Assembly (NCBI GenBank): GCA_029263075.1
Contig: JAJCYE010000034.1
Span: 1 to 60,846 of the forward strand
Source: Actinomycetes bacterium
Lineage (GTDB): Bacteria; Actinomycetota; CADDZG01; JAHWKV01
Direction: 5' to 3'
DNA length: 60,846 bases
Shown: positions 1 to 7,408 of the stretch, one piece after another
How positions within the stretch are numbered: the stretch's first letter is position 1
Layout of the letters: every line of letters begins with the position of its first letter
The notes under the pieces: model-generated
Database searches by the model: none
What the model was told of the DNA's origin: nothing
Seen by the model: only the letters and a program-made list of their open reading frames with translations
Made by a program: the position numbers and the translations under genes

Positions 1-190
1 ATGTGAAGCATCTTGCCCCGGTAACGCAGCGTCACCCGGGAGTCCTTGTCCACCTTGTCGTGACGAACCCGTGCGTCGACTGGGAGATTTTTGACCTTGG
101 CTGCTGATGGGACCGCCTTGTCCCGGCCGGCAAACGCCTCGGCCGGTGTCATTCGGTCTCTTGCCCGATGGGGCCTGGTCTGTTGTAACG
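1..190 (-). pseudogene. IS481-type transposase, C-terminal fragment (runs off the left edge)
   Basis: Translating the minus strand in the frame with ATG at 150-152 gives a run ending each arm of an IS481/IS3-like integrase: TRPHRARDRMTPAEAF, then a stretch with RVRHDKVDK and RVTLRYRGKM. These are typical of the last 80 or so residues of IS481-family DDE transposases. The catalytic DDE residues lie upstream of this segment in the family and are absent here. The reading continues past base 1, so the extreme C-terminus is outside the window. The 5' side runs directly into the recombinase relic in another frame, so the fragment cannot be an intact gene. Family assignment is from motif memory, not a search. 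Confidence 0.65.
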
Positions 191-1073
191 CATGGCCGTG
201 CGCAGCACCTCCTGCCACTCCTGCAGGTTGGCGTCCAGTCCCACCAGCGATGATTGGCAGGCCCGAATCTCCTGGCCAAGTCGGTCCTGTTCCGCCTTTA
301 GCATCGGAACATCGATGGCGCCGGCGTAGTAGGCGTCGAGCAGCTTGCGCTTCTGTGTCTCCAGCTTCGCCAGCCGCCGGGTGGCAAGCTCTCGTTCGGC
401 CGAGCTGCGGGATTGGCGGGCAATGACCTCCGCCTCCAGATCCTCTTCCAGCCGCTCCAGCCAGCCATCCGGTAGCTGCACTCTGCGGTACAGCTTGACG
501 ACCTCGTCCTCCAGGATGTCGGCGGCGATGTAGCGCTCCCGGCAACCGGTCGGGTACCGGGCGCTCTTTTGGCCCAGGCAGTAAGAGTACAGATAGCGGC
601 CCTTGGATAGCTGGCAGGAAAGCGCGCGACCGCATACGCCGCAGTACAGCACGCCCTTCAGGTAGTGATTGTGGCGGCACTCCCGGGTGCCTCGGACCGA
701 GCGGGCCTCCAGCAGATCCTGCACCTTCTGGAACGTGGCCGCATCTACCAGCGGCTCGTGCTGGCCGGGGTACTCGACGCCGGACCACTCAACCACCCCG
801 GCGTAGACCTTGTTGGACAGCAGCTTGGCCACTCCAGACACCGACAAAGGCTTGGGCTCGTAGTCGGCTCTTCCGCGATTGGTAAGACCCGGTGGGCAGC
901 TCCTTGGTCAAACTCTCCACCGTCCACTCTCCGGTGGAGTACAGACGAAATGCCTCGACAACCAGCTCGGCTCGATTCGGGTCTGGCACTATGTGGGCGA
1001 CTTGCCGCCCGCCGATGGTCTTCCGGACGTTGCGGTAGCCCACGGGAGCGCCCAGCCCGACGAGCGGGACCAC
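149..1073 (-). pseudogene. large serine recombinase relic, frameshifted and without catalytic domain
   Basis: Two minus-strand frames together encode the middle and end of a large serine recombinase. The 5' part (about 900-1073) has the Recombinase-domain opening APVGYRNVRKTIGG and HIVPDPNRAELV. The 3' part (149 to about 895) has LSVSGVAKLLSNKVYAG, the zinc ribbon with CGVCG and a later Cys (residues about 70-100), and a Lys/Glu-rich coiled coil. A single-base indel near 893-900 separates them: the second frame reads upstream as GLTNRGRADYEPKPLS, which fits the family. The N-terminal resolvase domain with its catalytic Ser is missing upstream of 1073. No phage genes are nearby, so this is a remnant. 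Confidence 0.8.
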
Positions 1074-1172
1074 CGTACGGCAGACGTTAAAAAGCGAGAG
1101 TTCGTCGACCGCTACCGTCTACTCCCATCTGCTCGCCTGGCGGAGCGGCCGATGCGGCATCGGAAAGAGCGT

Positions 1173-1544
1173 TTAGTTGCCGTCGAGTTTATTCGGGCGC
1201 CCTTGGAGTCCATCCAGGCAACCCTCGTAGGCTCCCTGATGTGCGGGACCCTCTTTCGTTCCTTCAGCGAGCCAAAGGGCAGCATCGATCGGATCAGTGG
1301 TGCCTGCCTGCCGGAACGTTTCTTGCGGATCGTGTGAGCACGTCAGATAGGAAGCGTTGTACTGGATTGAGTAAACATCCGGAGGGCTTATCTGTGTTTC
1401 CCGAGCTGAGTCGCCGGAAGTACTCGATGAGTTCCCAGAAGAGCTTCCGCGGGAAGAACTGGAATCAGGTGAGCAACCAAACAAGACCAAGACGGCCCAC
1501 AGCGCGAGAGCTAGATTGGCCCCCCTTAGCGCTCGGCGATTCAT
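1173..1544 (-). CDS. small Ser-rich putative lipoprotein
   Basis: A 123-residue protein with a signal peptide (Arg at 3 and 4, hydrophobic core about residues 8-22) ending in the lipobox LFGC, so it is probably lipid-anchored at Cys24. A Ser/Gly linker (about 27-44) precedes a small domain with two further Cys residues that could form a disulphide. The function is unknown. Its ATG overlaps the stop of the upstream gene as ATGA (1541-1544), which indicates translational coupling and supports both small genes. The right-hand neighbours are regulatory modules and the left-hand side is mobile-element debris, so it may sit at the edge of an accessory region. Confidence 0.6.
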   Translation of the reverse strand: MNRRALRGANLALALWAVLVLFGCSPDSSSSRGSSSGNSSSTSGDSARETQISPPDVYSIQYNASYLTCSHDPQETFRQAGTTDPIDAALWLAEGTKEGPAHQGAYEGCLDGLQGRPNKLDGN

Positions 1545-1804
1545 GGCGCCGGCCCTGTTCCCTGGAAGGAGACATCAACCCTGCCACCGCTTTGCCCGAT
1601 TCGCTCAATGATGATTTGCCCTCGGCCGCCGTCCTGCAGGACAAGCGTGTGAACTTCCCCACGGTCGAGGGTAGCAGGCGCTCCGATGATAGAATCAGCC
1701 CAGGACTTTAGGCCGCCGGCCTCTTCGACAACATCGAAGACGACCTCAATGTCGTCGGCTACGATTTCTTCGTTGGCCTCGAGGTGTCCTAGCGCTTTCC
1801 TCAC
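1541..1804 (-). CDS. hypothetical 87-residue acidic protein
   Basis: An 87-residue soluble protein, acidic in its first half, with no recognised domain. Translation starts at GTG 1802-1804. An AGGGG Shine-Dalgarno lies about 6 bases upstream, and an in-frame TAG 12 bases upstream excludes a longer start. Its stop overlaps the start of the following lipoprotein gene (ATGA), so the two form a small operon. About 160 bases upstream (1805-1963) show no gene and presumably hold the promoter. No function is proposed. Confidence 0.5.
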   Translation of the reverse strand: MRKALGHLEANEEIVADDIEVVFDVVEEAGGLKSWADSIIGAPATLDRGEVHTLVLQDGGRGQIIIERIGQSGGRVDVSFQGTGPAP

Positions 1805-1963
1805 TAAATTCCCCTATGTGCTAATCGGTCCGAAAGGGCGGTTAATGTTGGTTTACGGTCAAGGTACAGTACGGCAGGTGCGTTTGCTCCGACAGTGGCC
1901 CGACACATCAACCTCGAAGGAGCGCGTGAGACGAGATTCCTCCTTGGATTGAGTTCGACGCAA

Positions 1964-2440
1964 CTACGAAGCCGTCTGCAGCCACGGATCGGGGCCCGGA
2001 TCGCCTCCGGCACCGGCCACCTCGAGGCGAGCGAGGAAGTGCCTCCAGCCTTCGGTGTGTGCTTCTGCCATCTGCCGGCTGGGGAGTGCGGAGTGGACAA
2101 GCGACAGGACGGTGCCGCCCCCATCGGGTTCCAGCGTTATCCGGACCTTGCTGGACCCTACCGGCAGGGGGCTCCCTTCCCCCTCCCATCCCCAACTGAA
2201 CGAGACGGAACGTGGGGGGTCGATCTCAAGGTACTCACCCACCGCGATCGAACCGGGCTTGACCACCACCCGGAAAATCCCTCCCGGGCGGGGGTCAAGT
2301 TGGGCCTCCACGCCCTTCCATAGCAGCATCCGGCGTTCATCGACCAGGAACTGGAACACCGTTTCCGGCGAGGCTTCGATGCGAACCCGGCACCCGGCCA
2401 TAAAGTCCGCAAGCGGCGACACCTGCTTAACTTGTTCCAC
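1964..2440 (-). CDS. SRPBCC / AHSA1-type protein
   Basis: A 158-residue START/Bet v1-like (SRPBCC) protein of the AHSA1 type. Visible signatures are RVRIEASPETVFQFLVD at the N-terminus, the middle GGIFRVVV, a segment resembling the family's FSWGWE, and a C-terminal helix with HTEGWRHFLARLE. Such proteins bind hydrophobic ligands, and in this setting usually follow an ArsR regulator. The start is GTG 2438-2440 with an AGGAG Shine-Dalgarno about nine bases upstream. The first codons overlap the 3' end of the ArsR gene by 14 bases, so the pair is co-transcribed and probably coupled. The ligand is unknown. Confidence 0.85.
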   Translation of the reverse strand: MEQVKQVSPLADFMAGCRVRIEASPETVFQFLVDERRMLLWKGVEAQLDPRPGGIFRVVVKPGSIAVGEYLEIDPPRSVSFSWGWEGEGSPLPVGSSKVRITLEPDGGGTVLSLVHSALPSRQMAEAHTEGWRHFLARLEVAGAGGDPGPDPWLQTAS

Positions 2441-2747
2441 GACTCTTTCTCCTCTCTTCCCACTCGGCCGCCTGCTTCAGGCGCATCAGCCCCTCCGACC
2501 AGAACTCCTCCAAAAACTGCTGGACGTCCTTCAAGCCCTCCGGCCGAGCGATGTAAAGGCGGCGGGTCCCCTCCCGGCGTTCGGTCACCAGTCCTGCCTC
2601 CTTCAACACGCTCAGGTGCTGCGAGATGGCCGGACGGGTTACGTCGAAAGAACCGGCGATCTCTCCCGCCGACAGTTCGTTGTCCCGCACGAGCCGGAGA
2701 ATTTCCCGGCGCCGGGGTTCGGCAATCGCCTTGAGAGCAGCATCCAT
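2427..2747 (-). CDS. ArsR-family transcriptional regulator
   Basis: A 106-residue winged-helix repressor. It carries EPRRREILRLVRDNELSAGEIA, the recognition helix VTRPAISQHLSVLKEAGLV, and the wing RREGTRRLYIARPEGL. The metal-binding Cys motif of classical ArsR (ELCVCDL) is absent, so it belongs to the metal-independent group that commonly pairs with AHSA1 proteins. The ATG at 2745-2747 lies six bases after a -10 box, so the mRNA is probably leaderless. A perfect palindrome sits inside the promoter, which implies autorepression. It is followed by the SRPBCC gene in one operon. Confidence 0.9.
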   Translation of the reverse strand: MDAALKAIAEPRRREILRLVRDNELSAGEIAGSFDVTRPAISQHLSVLKEAGLVTERREGTRRLYIARPEGLKDVQQFLEEFWSEGLMRLKQAAEWEERRKSRGTS

Positions 2748-2753
2748 TTGCAG

Positions 2754-2783
2754 TAGTTAAGCACTCACTTACGTAAGTGTCAA
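2754..2783 (-). promoter_or_regulatory. arsR promoter with internal palindromic operator
   Basis: Minus strand: -35 TTGACA (2778-2783), 18-base spacer, -10 TAACTA (2754-2759). A perfect 14-base palindrome, CACTTACGTAAGTG (2766-2779), occupies the spacer and overlaps the -35. Transcription would start at or next to the ATG (2747), giving a leaderless mRNA. Placement of the palindrome predicts repression by the ArsR protein it precedes. Confidence 0.7.
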
Positions 2784-2832
2784 CTAACGAATAGTCGAGC
2801 CGTGACTGCCGCTGCCCTGAAACCCGGCTCCG

Positions 2833-3906
2833 CTACTTCCGGAGGACGTGGAGTTGGAAGAAGCCGGCGTCGACCTCCAGACGTTCAACGGAGGTGAAGC
2901 CCGCTTCCAGGGCGAGGCGGCGCACCACCGGCGCCCGGATTACTGTGCCTATGGCTGCCGACGGCTGCTCGGACATGGCGGCCGGCAGGCAGTGGGTCAC
3001 GCTCCAGCCGTACATCATCCGCTCCAGTTCGTCGCCCGGCGCGGTGAACTCATCGGCGACCTTCTCGTCGGCCACCAGCACCACCCCGCCCTCGGAGAGC
3101 ACCTCGGCGGCGGCCCGCAACACCTCCACCGGGTTGGACATGTCGTGCAGGGCTTCCAGAATCGTGACCAGGTCGAAGGGCCCCTCCCGCACCATGGCGG
3201 CCGCGTTGGCCGGCTCAAAACGCACCTCGACCCCGGACGCAGCCGCGTTCTCGCGGGCGGCGGTGATGCTGGCGGGGTCCAGGTCCCAGCCGATGACCGA
3301 GGCGCCGGGGAGGTGCCGGGCCATCCCGATCGCCGCCCACCCGACACCACACCCCAGATCGGCGATGGACCCGCCGTCGTTCAGGCGGTCGACCAAACCC
3401 TCTATCGACCCGATCCAGGACGGGACCAGGTCGTGGGTGAACGCGGGCCGGTTGATTGCTCCCTGCCCGTGCATCATGTGCGGGCCGTAGTCGGCAAAGC
3501 TCACTCCCCCGCCGGTGACGAAGGCGTCGGTCACCCGGTCCAGGGTCTGACCGATGCCCGCCAGGATGTCGGCCAACGGAGAAACATGGCTCGGGTCCTG
3601 TTCACCCGTGAAGATGGCCGCCTCATGGGCGCCCAGGCGGTAGGTCCGTTCGTCGGCAACGCCCGCCGGGTCGTCAACCGAAATGAACCCCGCGACCGCC
3701 TGCTGTTCCAGCCACTCGCGGGCGTACCTCGGGTGGATCCCCGCCGCGGCCGCCAGCTCCGCCGGCGTGCGCGGTGCAGCAGCCAGAGCCCGGTAGAGGC
3801 CCAGGGTGCGGCCGATGTGGACGCAGAACATCTCGAGCGTTGCGGTCGCCGCCGAGATCAGTCGATCCTCGAGCGCGGCCGGGGCGGGGGCAACTGAAGT
3901 GGTCAT
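2833..3906 (-). CDS. class I SAM-dependent methyltransferase with N-terminal winged helix
   Basis: A 357-residue protein. Residues about 15-95 look like the winged-helix/dimerisation domain of O-methyltransferase-like regulators (TPAELAAAAGIHPRYAREWLE). Residues about 180-350 form a Rossmann methyltransferase with motif I IADLGCGVGW (181-190), an acidic residue at WDLDP, and FDLVTILEALHDM further on. The substrate is not evident; a small hydrophobic or phenolic compound would fit the family. ATG 3904-3906 is preceded by an AAAGGA Shine-Dalgarno. It is divergent from a TetR gene and shares twin operators with it, so the regulator very likely represses this gene. Confidence 0.88.
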   Translation of the reverse strand: MTTSVAPAPAALEDRLISAATATLEMFCVHIGRTLGLYRALAAAPRTPAELAAAAGIHPRYAREWLEQQAVAGFISVDDPAGVADERTYRLGAHEAAIFTGEQDPSHVSPLADILAGIGQTLDRVTDAFVTGGGVSFADYGPHMMHGQGAINRPAFTHDLVPSWIGSIEGLVDRLNDGGSIADLGCGVGWAAIGMARHLPGASVIGWDLDPASITAARENAAASGVEVRFEPANAAAMVREGPFDLVTILEALHDMSNPVEVLRAAAEVLSEGGVVLVADEKVADEFTAPGDELERMMYGWSVTHCLPAAMSEQPSAAIGTVIRAPVVRRLALEAGFTSVERLEVDAGFFQLHVLRK

Positions 3907-3924
3907 GACTTGTCCTTTCCACGA

Positions 3925-3969
3925 ACCGACTAATTAGTCTGTAGTATGTGGACCGACTAGTTGGTCTGT
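3925..3969. promoter_or_regulatory. twin TetR-type operators between methyltransferase and tetR
   Basis: Two near-identical 18-base sites, ACCGACTAATTAGTCTGT (3925-3942) and ACCGACTAGTTGGTCTGT (3952-3969), are spaced 27 bases apart. Each is an imperfect palindrome centred on the TA-rich core. They lie between the divergent methyltransferase and TetR genes, the standard position for a TetR autoregulatory operator pair. Confidence 0.8.
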
Positions 3970-3992
3970 CAAGGGGTTACAATCAAACCATC

Positions 3993-4607
3993 GTGAGGAA
4001 CCCAACCGATACCCGCCGGAGGATTCTGGACGCCGCCCAGGAGTTGGTACTGGATCGCGGGTTCAGCGGGACCACGGTCGACGCCGTCATCGACGCCGCC
4101 GGCATCTCCAAAGGGGCCTTTTTCCACCACTTCTCATCAAAGGGCGAACTCGGGCAGTCGATGCTCCAGCGCTACGCAGCAGCCGACGCCGAAGTCCTTG
4201 AAACCTTCATGGCGCGGGCGGAGGCCTCGTCGGACGACCCCGCCGAACAGTTGGTGAACTTCGTCCGTGCGTTCGAGGACGTGTCCGACGAGATGTACGC
4301 GGAACCCGGGTGCCTTTTTGTCTCCTTCGTCTACGAGCGGATGCCGGGCAGCCCCGAGGCCCACGCCGTCATCCGCCGCAACATCGGGCTCTGGCGGGAC
4401 CGGCTCGGCGGAAAGATTGAGCGGGCGCTTGCGTCCCGTTCGGTCGACGCCGACCCCTTTTCGCTGGCAGATCTGATGTTCACCGTATTCGAGGGGGCGT
4501 TCATCCTGGCCCGGGCCACGGCCCAACCGGCCGAGGTGGGCCGCCATCTCGGCCACTACCGACGATACCTGGAGCTAGTGCTCGGCCTACCGGAAGATCC
4601 GCGATAA
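3993..4607 (+). CDS. TetR-family transcriptional regulator
   Basis: A 204-residue repressor beginning at GTG 3993. The N-terminal helix-turn-helix reads TRRRILDAAQELVLDRGFSGTTVDAVIDAAGISKGAFFHHFSSK, a textbook TetR DNA-binding domain with the FFHHF signature. The C-terminal half is an all-helical ligand/dimerisation domain. A longer in-frame start at 3948 is rejected because it lies inside the operator. It is divergent from the methyltransferase and probably represses it and itself. The inducer is unknown. Confidence 0.9.
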   Translation: MRNPTDTRRRILDAAQELVLDRGFSGTTVDAVIDAAGISKGAFFHHFSSKGELGQSMLQRYAAADAEVLETFMARAEASSDDPAEQLVNFVRAFEDVSDEMYAEPGCLFVSFVYERMPGSPEAHAVIRRNIGLWRDRLGGKIERALASRSVDADPFSLADLMFTVFEGAFILARATAQPAEVGRHLGHYRRYLELVLGLPEDPR

Positions 4608-4614
4608 TTGCACC

Positions 4615-4893
4615 ATGTCTGAGTCGGCCTTCTGGTATTTCGAGCCCTGCGAGGCAGAGCGGGTAACCATCACCGTGGCCGACATGCCCGAAAATCCCGG
4701 GTACTGGGTGCGGGAACAGGGCCTGGTGGGGACCGACAGGGCTGCGGTCAAGGTGACCTACCGCAAGACGACCTTCTACCTGGACGACGAATTCGGCAAA
4801 GGATGGCGCAAGGTCACCGAGGAGCAGGGCAGCCCGCAGGCGGCTCACGCCGAACTCCACCCGGTCGAAGGCTCCGTGAGGCCCCGGCCCTAG
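4615..4893 (+). CDS. hypothetical 92-residue protein
   Basis: A small soluble protein without recognised domains. It starts at ATG 4615, seven bases after the tetR stop, so it is probably in the same transcript. It is rich in charged and aromatic residues and has one Cys near residue 12. Its stop overlaps the stop of the convergent DUF4389 gene by four bases. No function can be inferred beyond possible co-expression with the TetR regulator. Confidence 0.6.
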   Translation: MSESAFWYFEPCEAERVTITVADMPENPGYWVREQGLVGTDRAAVKVTYRKTTFYLDDEFGKGWRKVTEEQGSPQAAHAELHPVEGSVRPRP

Positions 4894-5564
4894 CCGGTTT
4901 CGACGGTCTCCGAGGGTCCCAGGTCCAGGCGGAACGGCGGGTAGTCGTCGGTCATAAGCAGCGCGTAGGACCACACCCGGTAGACCCATCGGTTCATCCC
5001 CAGGTTCAGGTTGAACAGGGTTTCCGGGTACCGCCCGGTAAACAGCAAGGCGATAGCTGCGATGAACGCCAGCAGGCCTATCAAGCCCGGGTACGTCAGG
5101 TTCAGCGAAGTGTCGCCCGCAGCCACTTCGTACGAGAACCCTACGAAAAAGGCGACGATGAGGTAGTGCGGGATCGCCAGCAGCCAGGCTTTGACAAGCA
5201 CCAGGCCCCGGGACAACTTCTCCGGGTATTCGACGTTCAGTCGCGCCGGGTAGTCCGGGTCGTCTTCCAAGGAGAACGGCGGGTACCGGTCGGTCCCCAG
5301 CACCTCAAACGCGTAGAACGAAACTCTCCAGCCCCACCGCATGACCCCTACGTTGTAGTCGAAGAGGGCCCGCGGGTACCTGCCGGTAAAAAGGATGGCA
5401 AACCAGGCGGCGATCGAAGCCAGCACGGCACCTATCGCCAGGACGATCAGCACGAATACGTGGGGTAGGGCAAGAAACCACTTCACCAGCCACTTCCACC
5501 GAGACAAACCTTCGTCCAGGTGGCCTTCGATCGAAACCGGATACTTGCCGGGGCTAAGCGACAT
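4890..5564 (-). CDS. DUF4389 membrane protein, two tandem repeats
   Basis: A 224-residue integral membrane protein with two DUF4389 modules. Each contains a hydrophobic stretch, the motif LFTGRYPxxLFxxNxGxxRW and a following DxYPPF segment. The copies are FTGRYPRALFDYNVGVMRW at about 60-80 and FTGRYPETLFNLNLGMNRW at about 175-195. About four transmembrane helices are visible. The molecular role of DUF4389 is unknown. ATG 5562-5564 follows a good GGGAGGT Shine-Dalgarno. It is divergent from the MerR gene. Confidence 0.85.
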   Translation of the reverse strand: MSLSPGKYPVSIEGHLDEGLSRWKWLVKWFLALPHVFVLIVLAIGAVLASIAAWFAILFTGRYPRALFDYNVGVMRWGWRVSFYAFEVLGTDRYPPFSLEDDPDYPARLNVEYPEKLSRGLVLVKAWLLAIPHYLIVAFFVGFSYEVAAGDTSLNLTYPGLIGLLAFIAAIALLFTGRYPETLFNLNLGMNRWVYRVWSYALLMTDDYPPFRLDLGPSETVETG

Positions 5565-5666
5565 CTGACCTCCCTCTTTGGGACCTGGACCTGTCGGGCG
5601 ACGAGGCTACTTACACTGTAAACCTCCCGATGGGCCCTGTCACGAACATCCTGCCGCCGAACCCGC

Positions 5667-5698
5667 TTGACCTTGGAGTCGGCTCCAAGGTGTACGCT
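5667..5698 (+). promoter_or_regulatory. MerR-type promoter/operator with long spacer
   Basis: A -35 box TTGACC (5667-5672) and a -10-like TACGCT (5693-5698) are separated by 20 bases that are filled by the palindrome CCTTGGAGTCGGCTCCAAGG (5671-5690). A long spacer containing a dyad is the hallmark of MerR-activated promoters. Transcription would begin at about 5705, adjacent to the ATG at 5706, so the mRNA is probably leaderless. Confidence 0.8.
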
Positions 5699-5705
5699 CC
5701 TGACT

Positions 5706-6185
5706 ATGGGACTGAAGGTATCGCAGGTGGCCAAGAAAACGGGGATCTCCCCCGATGCAATTCGCTACTACGAGGAGTTGGGGCTGCTGCCCGCGGCCGA
5801 GCGGACGGCGTCCGGATACCGGCAGTTCGGCGAAGAGACGGTGAAGCGGATCGGATTTATCAAGGACGCCCAGAGCCTGGGTCTTCGTCTCGATGAGATC
5901 GGCGAACTGCTCAAGATTCAAGACGACGGGGCTTGTCCCTGTGGCCACACCAAGCTGCTCCTCGAGCGCAAGCTGGAACAGGTGAACCGGGAGCTAGAAG
6001 TCCTCACCGGCCTGAAGAGGCAGCTTGAGCGCCTCAGCGCCCAGGAATGTTATTCGGACCCAGACACCCCGGTCTGGCCGTGCGAGATCGAGCTGAAGAG
6101 AGGGGGTGAAACCATGACCGAACCCGACTGCCCCTGCGGCTGCACCTGCGGAAGCAACGATGGACCGTGCACCTGCGGCTGCTAG
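5706..6185 (+). CDS. MerR-family metal-responsive regulator with cysteine-rich tail
   Basis: A 159-residue regulator. Residues 4-70 are the MerR winged helix (SQVAKKTGISPDAIRYYEELGLL, SGYRQFGEE). Residues about 75-120 form the dimerisation coiled coil with the metal-loop pair CPCGH at its start. The last 23 residues are unusual: seven Cys in CPCGCTC...CTCGC spacing, resembling a metallothionein. An operator of MerR type lies immediately upstream, so the gene is autoregulated. A heavy-metal inducer is likely; which metal is not readable. The start at ATG 5706 is chosen because any longer frame would run through the promoter. Confidence 0.9.
   Translation: MGLKVSQVAKKTGISPDAIRYYEELGLLPAAERTASGYRQFGEETVKRIGFIKDAQSLGLRLDEIGELLKIQDDGACPCGHTKLLLERKLEQVNRELEVLTGLKRQLERLSAQECYSDPDTPVWPCEIELKRGGETMTEPDCPCGCTCGSNDGPCTCGC
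6114..6185 (+). CDS. possible internally initiated 23-residue metallothionein-like peptide
   Basis: An in-frame ATG at 6114 inside the merR gene is preceded by a strong Shine-Dalgarno-like GAGAGGGGGTG at normal spacing. Translation from it would give a free 23-residue peptide with seven Cys (positions 6, 8, 10, 12, 19, 21, 23). It may instead act only as the C-terminal tail of the regulator. It is listed separately because the ribosome-binding signal is better than that of the parent gene, which appears leaderless. Unproven. Confidence 0.35.
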   Translation: MTEPDCPCGCTCGSNDGPCTCGC

Positions 6186-6268
6186 CAACCCGGCGATAGC
6201 CCCCTGAGGGGCAACCGGTGCGACGGCGGGCCCTCCCGATCGGGCCGTCGATCCGGCATCACCAACGA

Positions 6269-6766
6269 TTATCCGGCACTGTTGGGCGGCTGGAACGCCA
6301 CTCCGGGGTGCACCCCGGGTGCCAGCCCCTGCGCGGTCGCCACCTTGCCGAGCAGGCCTACCAGCTGAACTCTTTCCGCCTCGCTAAGGCCCTTGGTGAG
6401 TTCCGTCTCGTGATCGGCGCTTATCTTCATCACCGTATTCAGGATCTCTCGTCCCCTGTCGGTGAGGTGAAGGGCCCTGATCCGCCTGTCGTCGGGGTTG
6501 GGTCGCCTCTCCAAAAGGCCCAGATCTTCAAGCTCGTCGACGAAGGCCACCATCCGGCTAGGCGGGAGCCGCATCTGCGTACCCAGCGCCAGTTGAGAGC
6601 GGCCCTCCTCCACGCTCACCAGCCTCAACAACACCACGTGCCTGGAGTCGAGACCCAGTTTTTTCATGCGTTCCCGCCAAATCTGACCGGAGTGCACACC
6701 GACCTGCGACATTAAGAACGCCGCACCCGGAACCACAATCTTTTTCGGATCGCCTCTTTCGCTCAC
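6269..6766 (-). CDS. MarR-family transcriptional regulator
   Basis: A 165-residue MarR protein. The winged helix spans about residues 40-105: VVLLRLVSVEEGRSQLALGTQMRLPPSRMVAFVDELEDLGLLERRPNPDDRRIRALHLTDRG, with the diagnostic DDRRxRxLxLTxxG wing. GTG 6764-6766 is the start, with a weak Shine-Dalgarno. It is divergent from a membrane-protein gene, and an 8-base inverted repeat lies between them, so it probably regulates that gene and itself. The effector is unknown. Confidence 0.9.
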   Translation of the reverse strand: MSERGDPKKIVVPGAAFLMSQVGVHSGQIWRERMKKLGLDSRHVVLLRLVSVEEGRSQLALGTQMRLPPSRMVAFVDELEDLGLLERRPNPDDRRIRALHLTDRGREILNTVMKISADHETELTKGLSEAERVQLVGLLGKVATAQGLAPGVHPGVAFQPPNSAG

Positions 6767-6789
6767 GGCTCATATCATGCCATCATTGA

Positions 6790-6812
6790 AATGATTCAAT
6801 CTTCGAATCATT
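6790..6812. promoter_or_regulatory. inverted repeat in marR/membrane-protein intergenic region
   Basis: Perfect 8-base arms AATGATTC (6790-6797) and GAATCATT (6805-6812) are separated by seven bases, 24 bases beyond the marR start and 30 before the divergent ATG. Size and AT-rich character fit a MarR operator. Confidence 0.65.
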
Positions 6813-6841
6813 CGGTCGCTAAATCGATTACGGAGGTGGGT

Positions 6842-7408
6842 ATGGTTAGCGAGCGTTCCGTCGCTCTGTTCGTCCACATTCTCGGAGCCGTCGCCCTTGC
6901 TATTGCGATGGGCATGGTCCAGGTTGTCGGATCCCGGATCCGTACCGCTTCCGACATCACCGAGCTACGCCTGTGGCTCGGTCTGATGAAGAGCACGGGA
7001 GCACTCTGGCCCGCCTCTTTCGGGACAATTTTGTTGAGCGGCCTCTACTTGGCCGGAACCGGATGGTCGTTCGGCTCCCCGTGGATCGTCACCGCCATCG
7101 GGTCGGTCGTGGTCATGGGCGCGCTGGGCAGAGGGGTGGTCGGGCGGTCGTTCGCGTCTCTCGGGCAGGGGGCGGGTCGGGCCTCCCAACTGGACCTGGA
7201 GTTGATAGCCCGGGTTAACCGTCCGGGGCTGTGGGCCACAACCACCGCACTGAACGGGATGGCCATCGGGGTGCTGTGGCTCATGGTGAGCAAGCCGGGC
7301 TGGGGCCAGTCGCTGAGCGTGGTCGTCTTGCTTGGGCTGCTAGGAGCCGGCGCCGGCGAGAGGTTGGCCCGCCGGTCAGGCGTCGCGCAGCGGGGCGTGC
7401 TTGATTGA
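6842..7408 (+). CDS. integral membrane protein, DUF2269-like
   Basis: A 188-residue protein with about five transmembrane helices (ALFVHILGAVALAIAMGMVQVVG, WPASFGTILLSGLYLAG, PWIVTAIGSVVVMGALG, then two near the C-terminus). The His in the first helix and the general layout resemble DUF2269 proteins, but the match is not strong. ATG 6842 is chosen because GGAGG lies five bases upstream; a longer frame from 6791 would cross the operator. It is divergent from and probably controlled by the MarR regulator. No biochemical role is known. Confidence 0.75.
   Translation: MVSERSVALFVHILGAVALAIAMGMVQVVGSRIRTASDITELRLWLGLMKSTGALWPASFGTILLSGLYLAGTGWSFGSPWIVTAIGSVVVMGALGRGVVGRSFASLGQGAGRASQLDLELIARVNRPGLWATTTALNGMAIGVLWLMVSKPGWGQSLSVVVLLGLLGAGAGERLARRSGVAQRGVLD

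Noticed and set aside
149-1073. active site-specific integrase of a prophage
   Set aside because: Catalytic domain missing, frameshift present, no phage genes or att pair visible.
3948-3992. upstream start (GTG 3948) for the TetR gene
   Set aside because: It would place the coding start within the operator; GTG 3993 matches normal TetR length.
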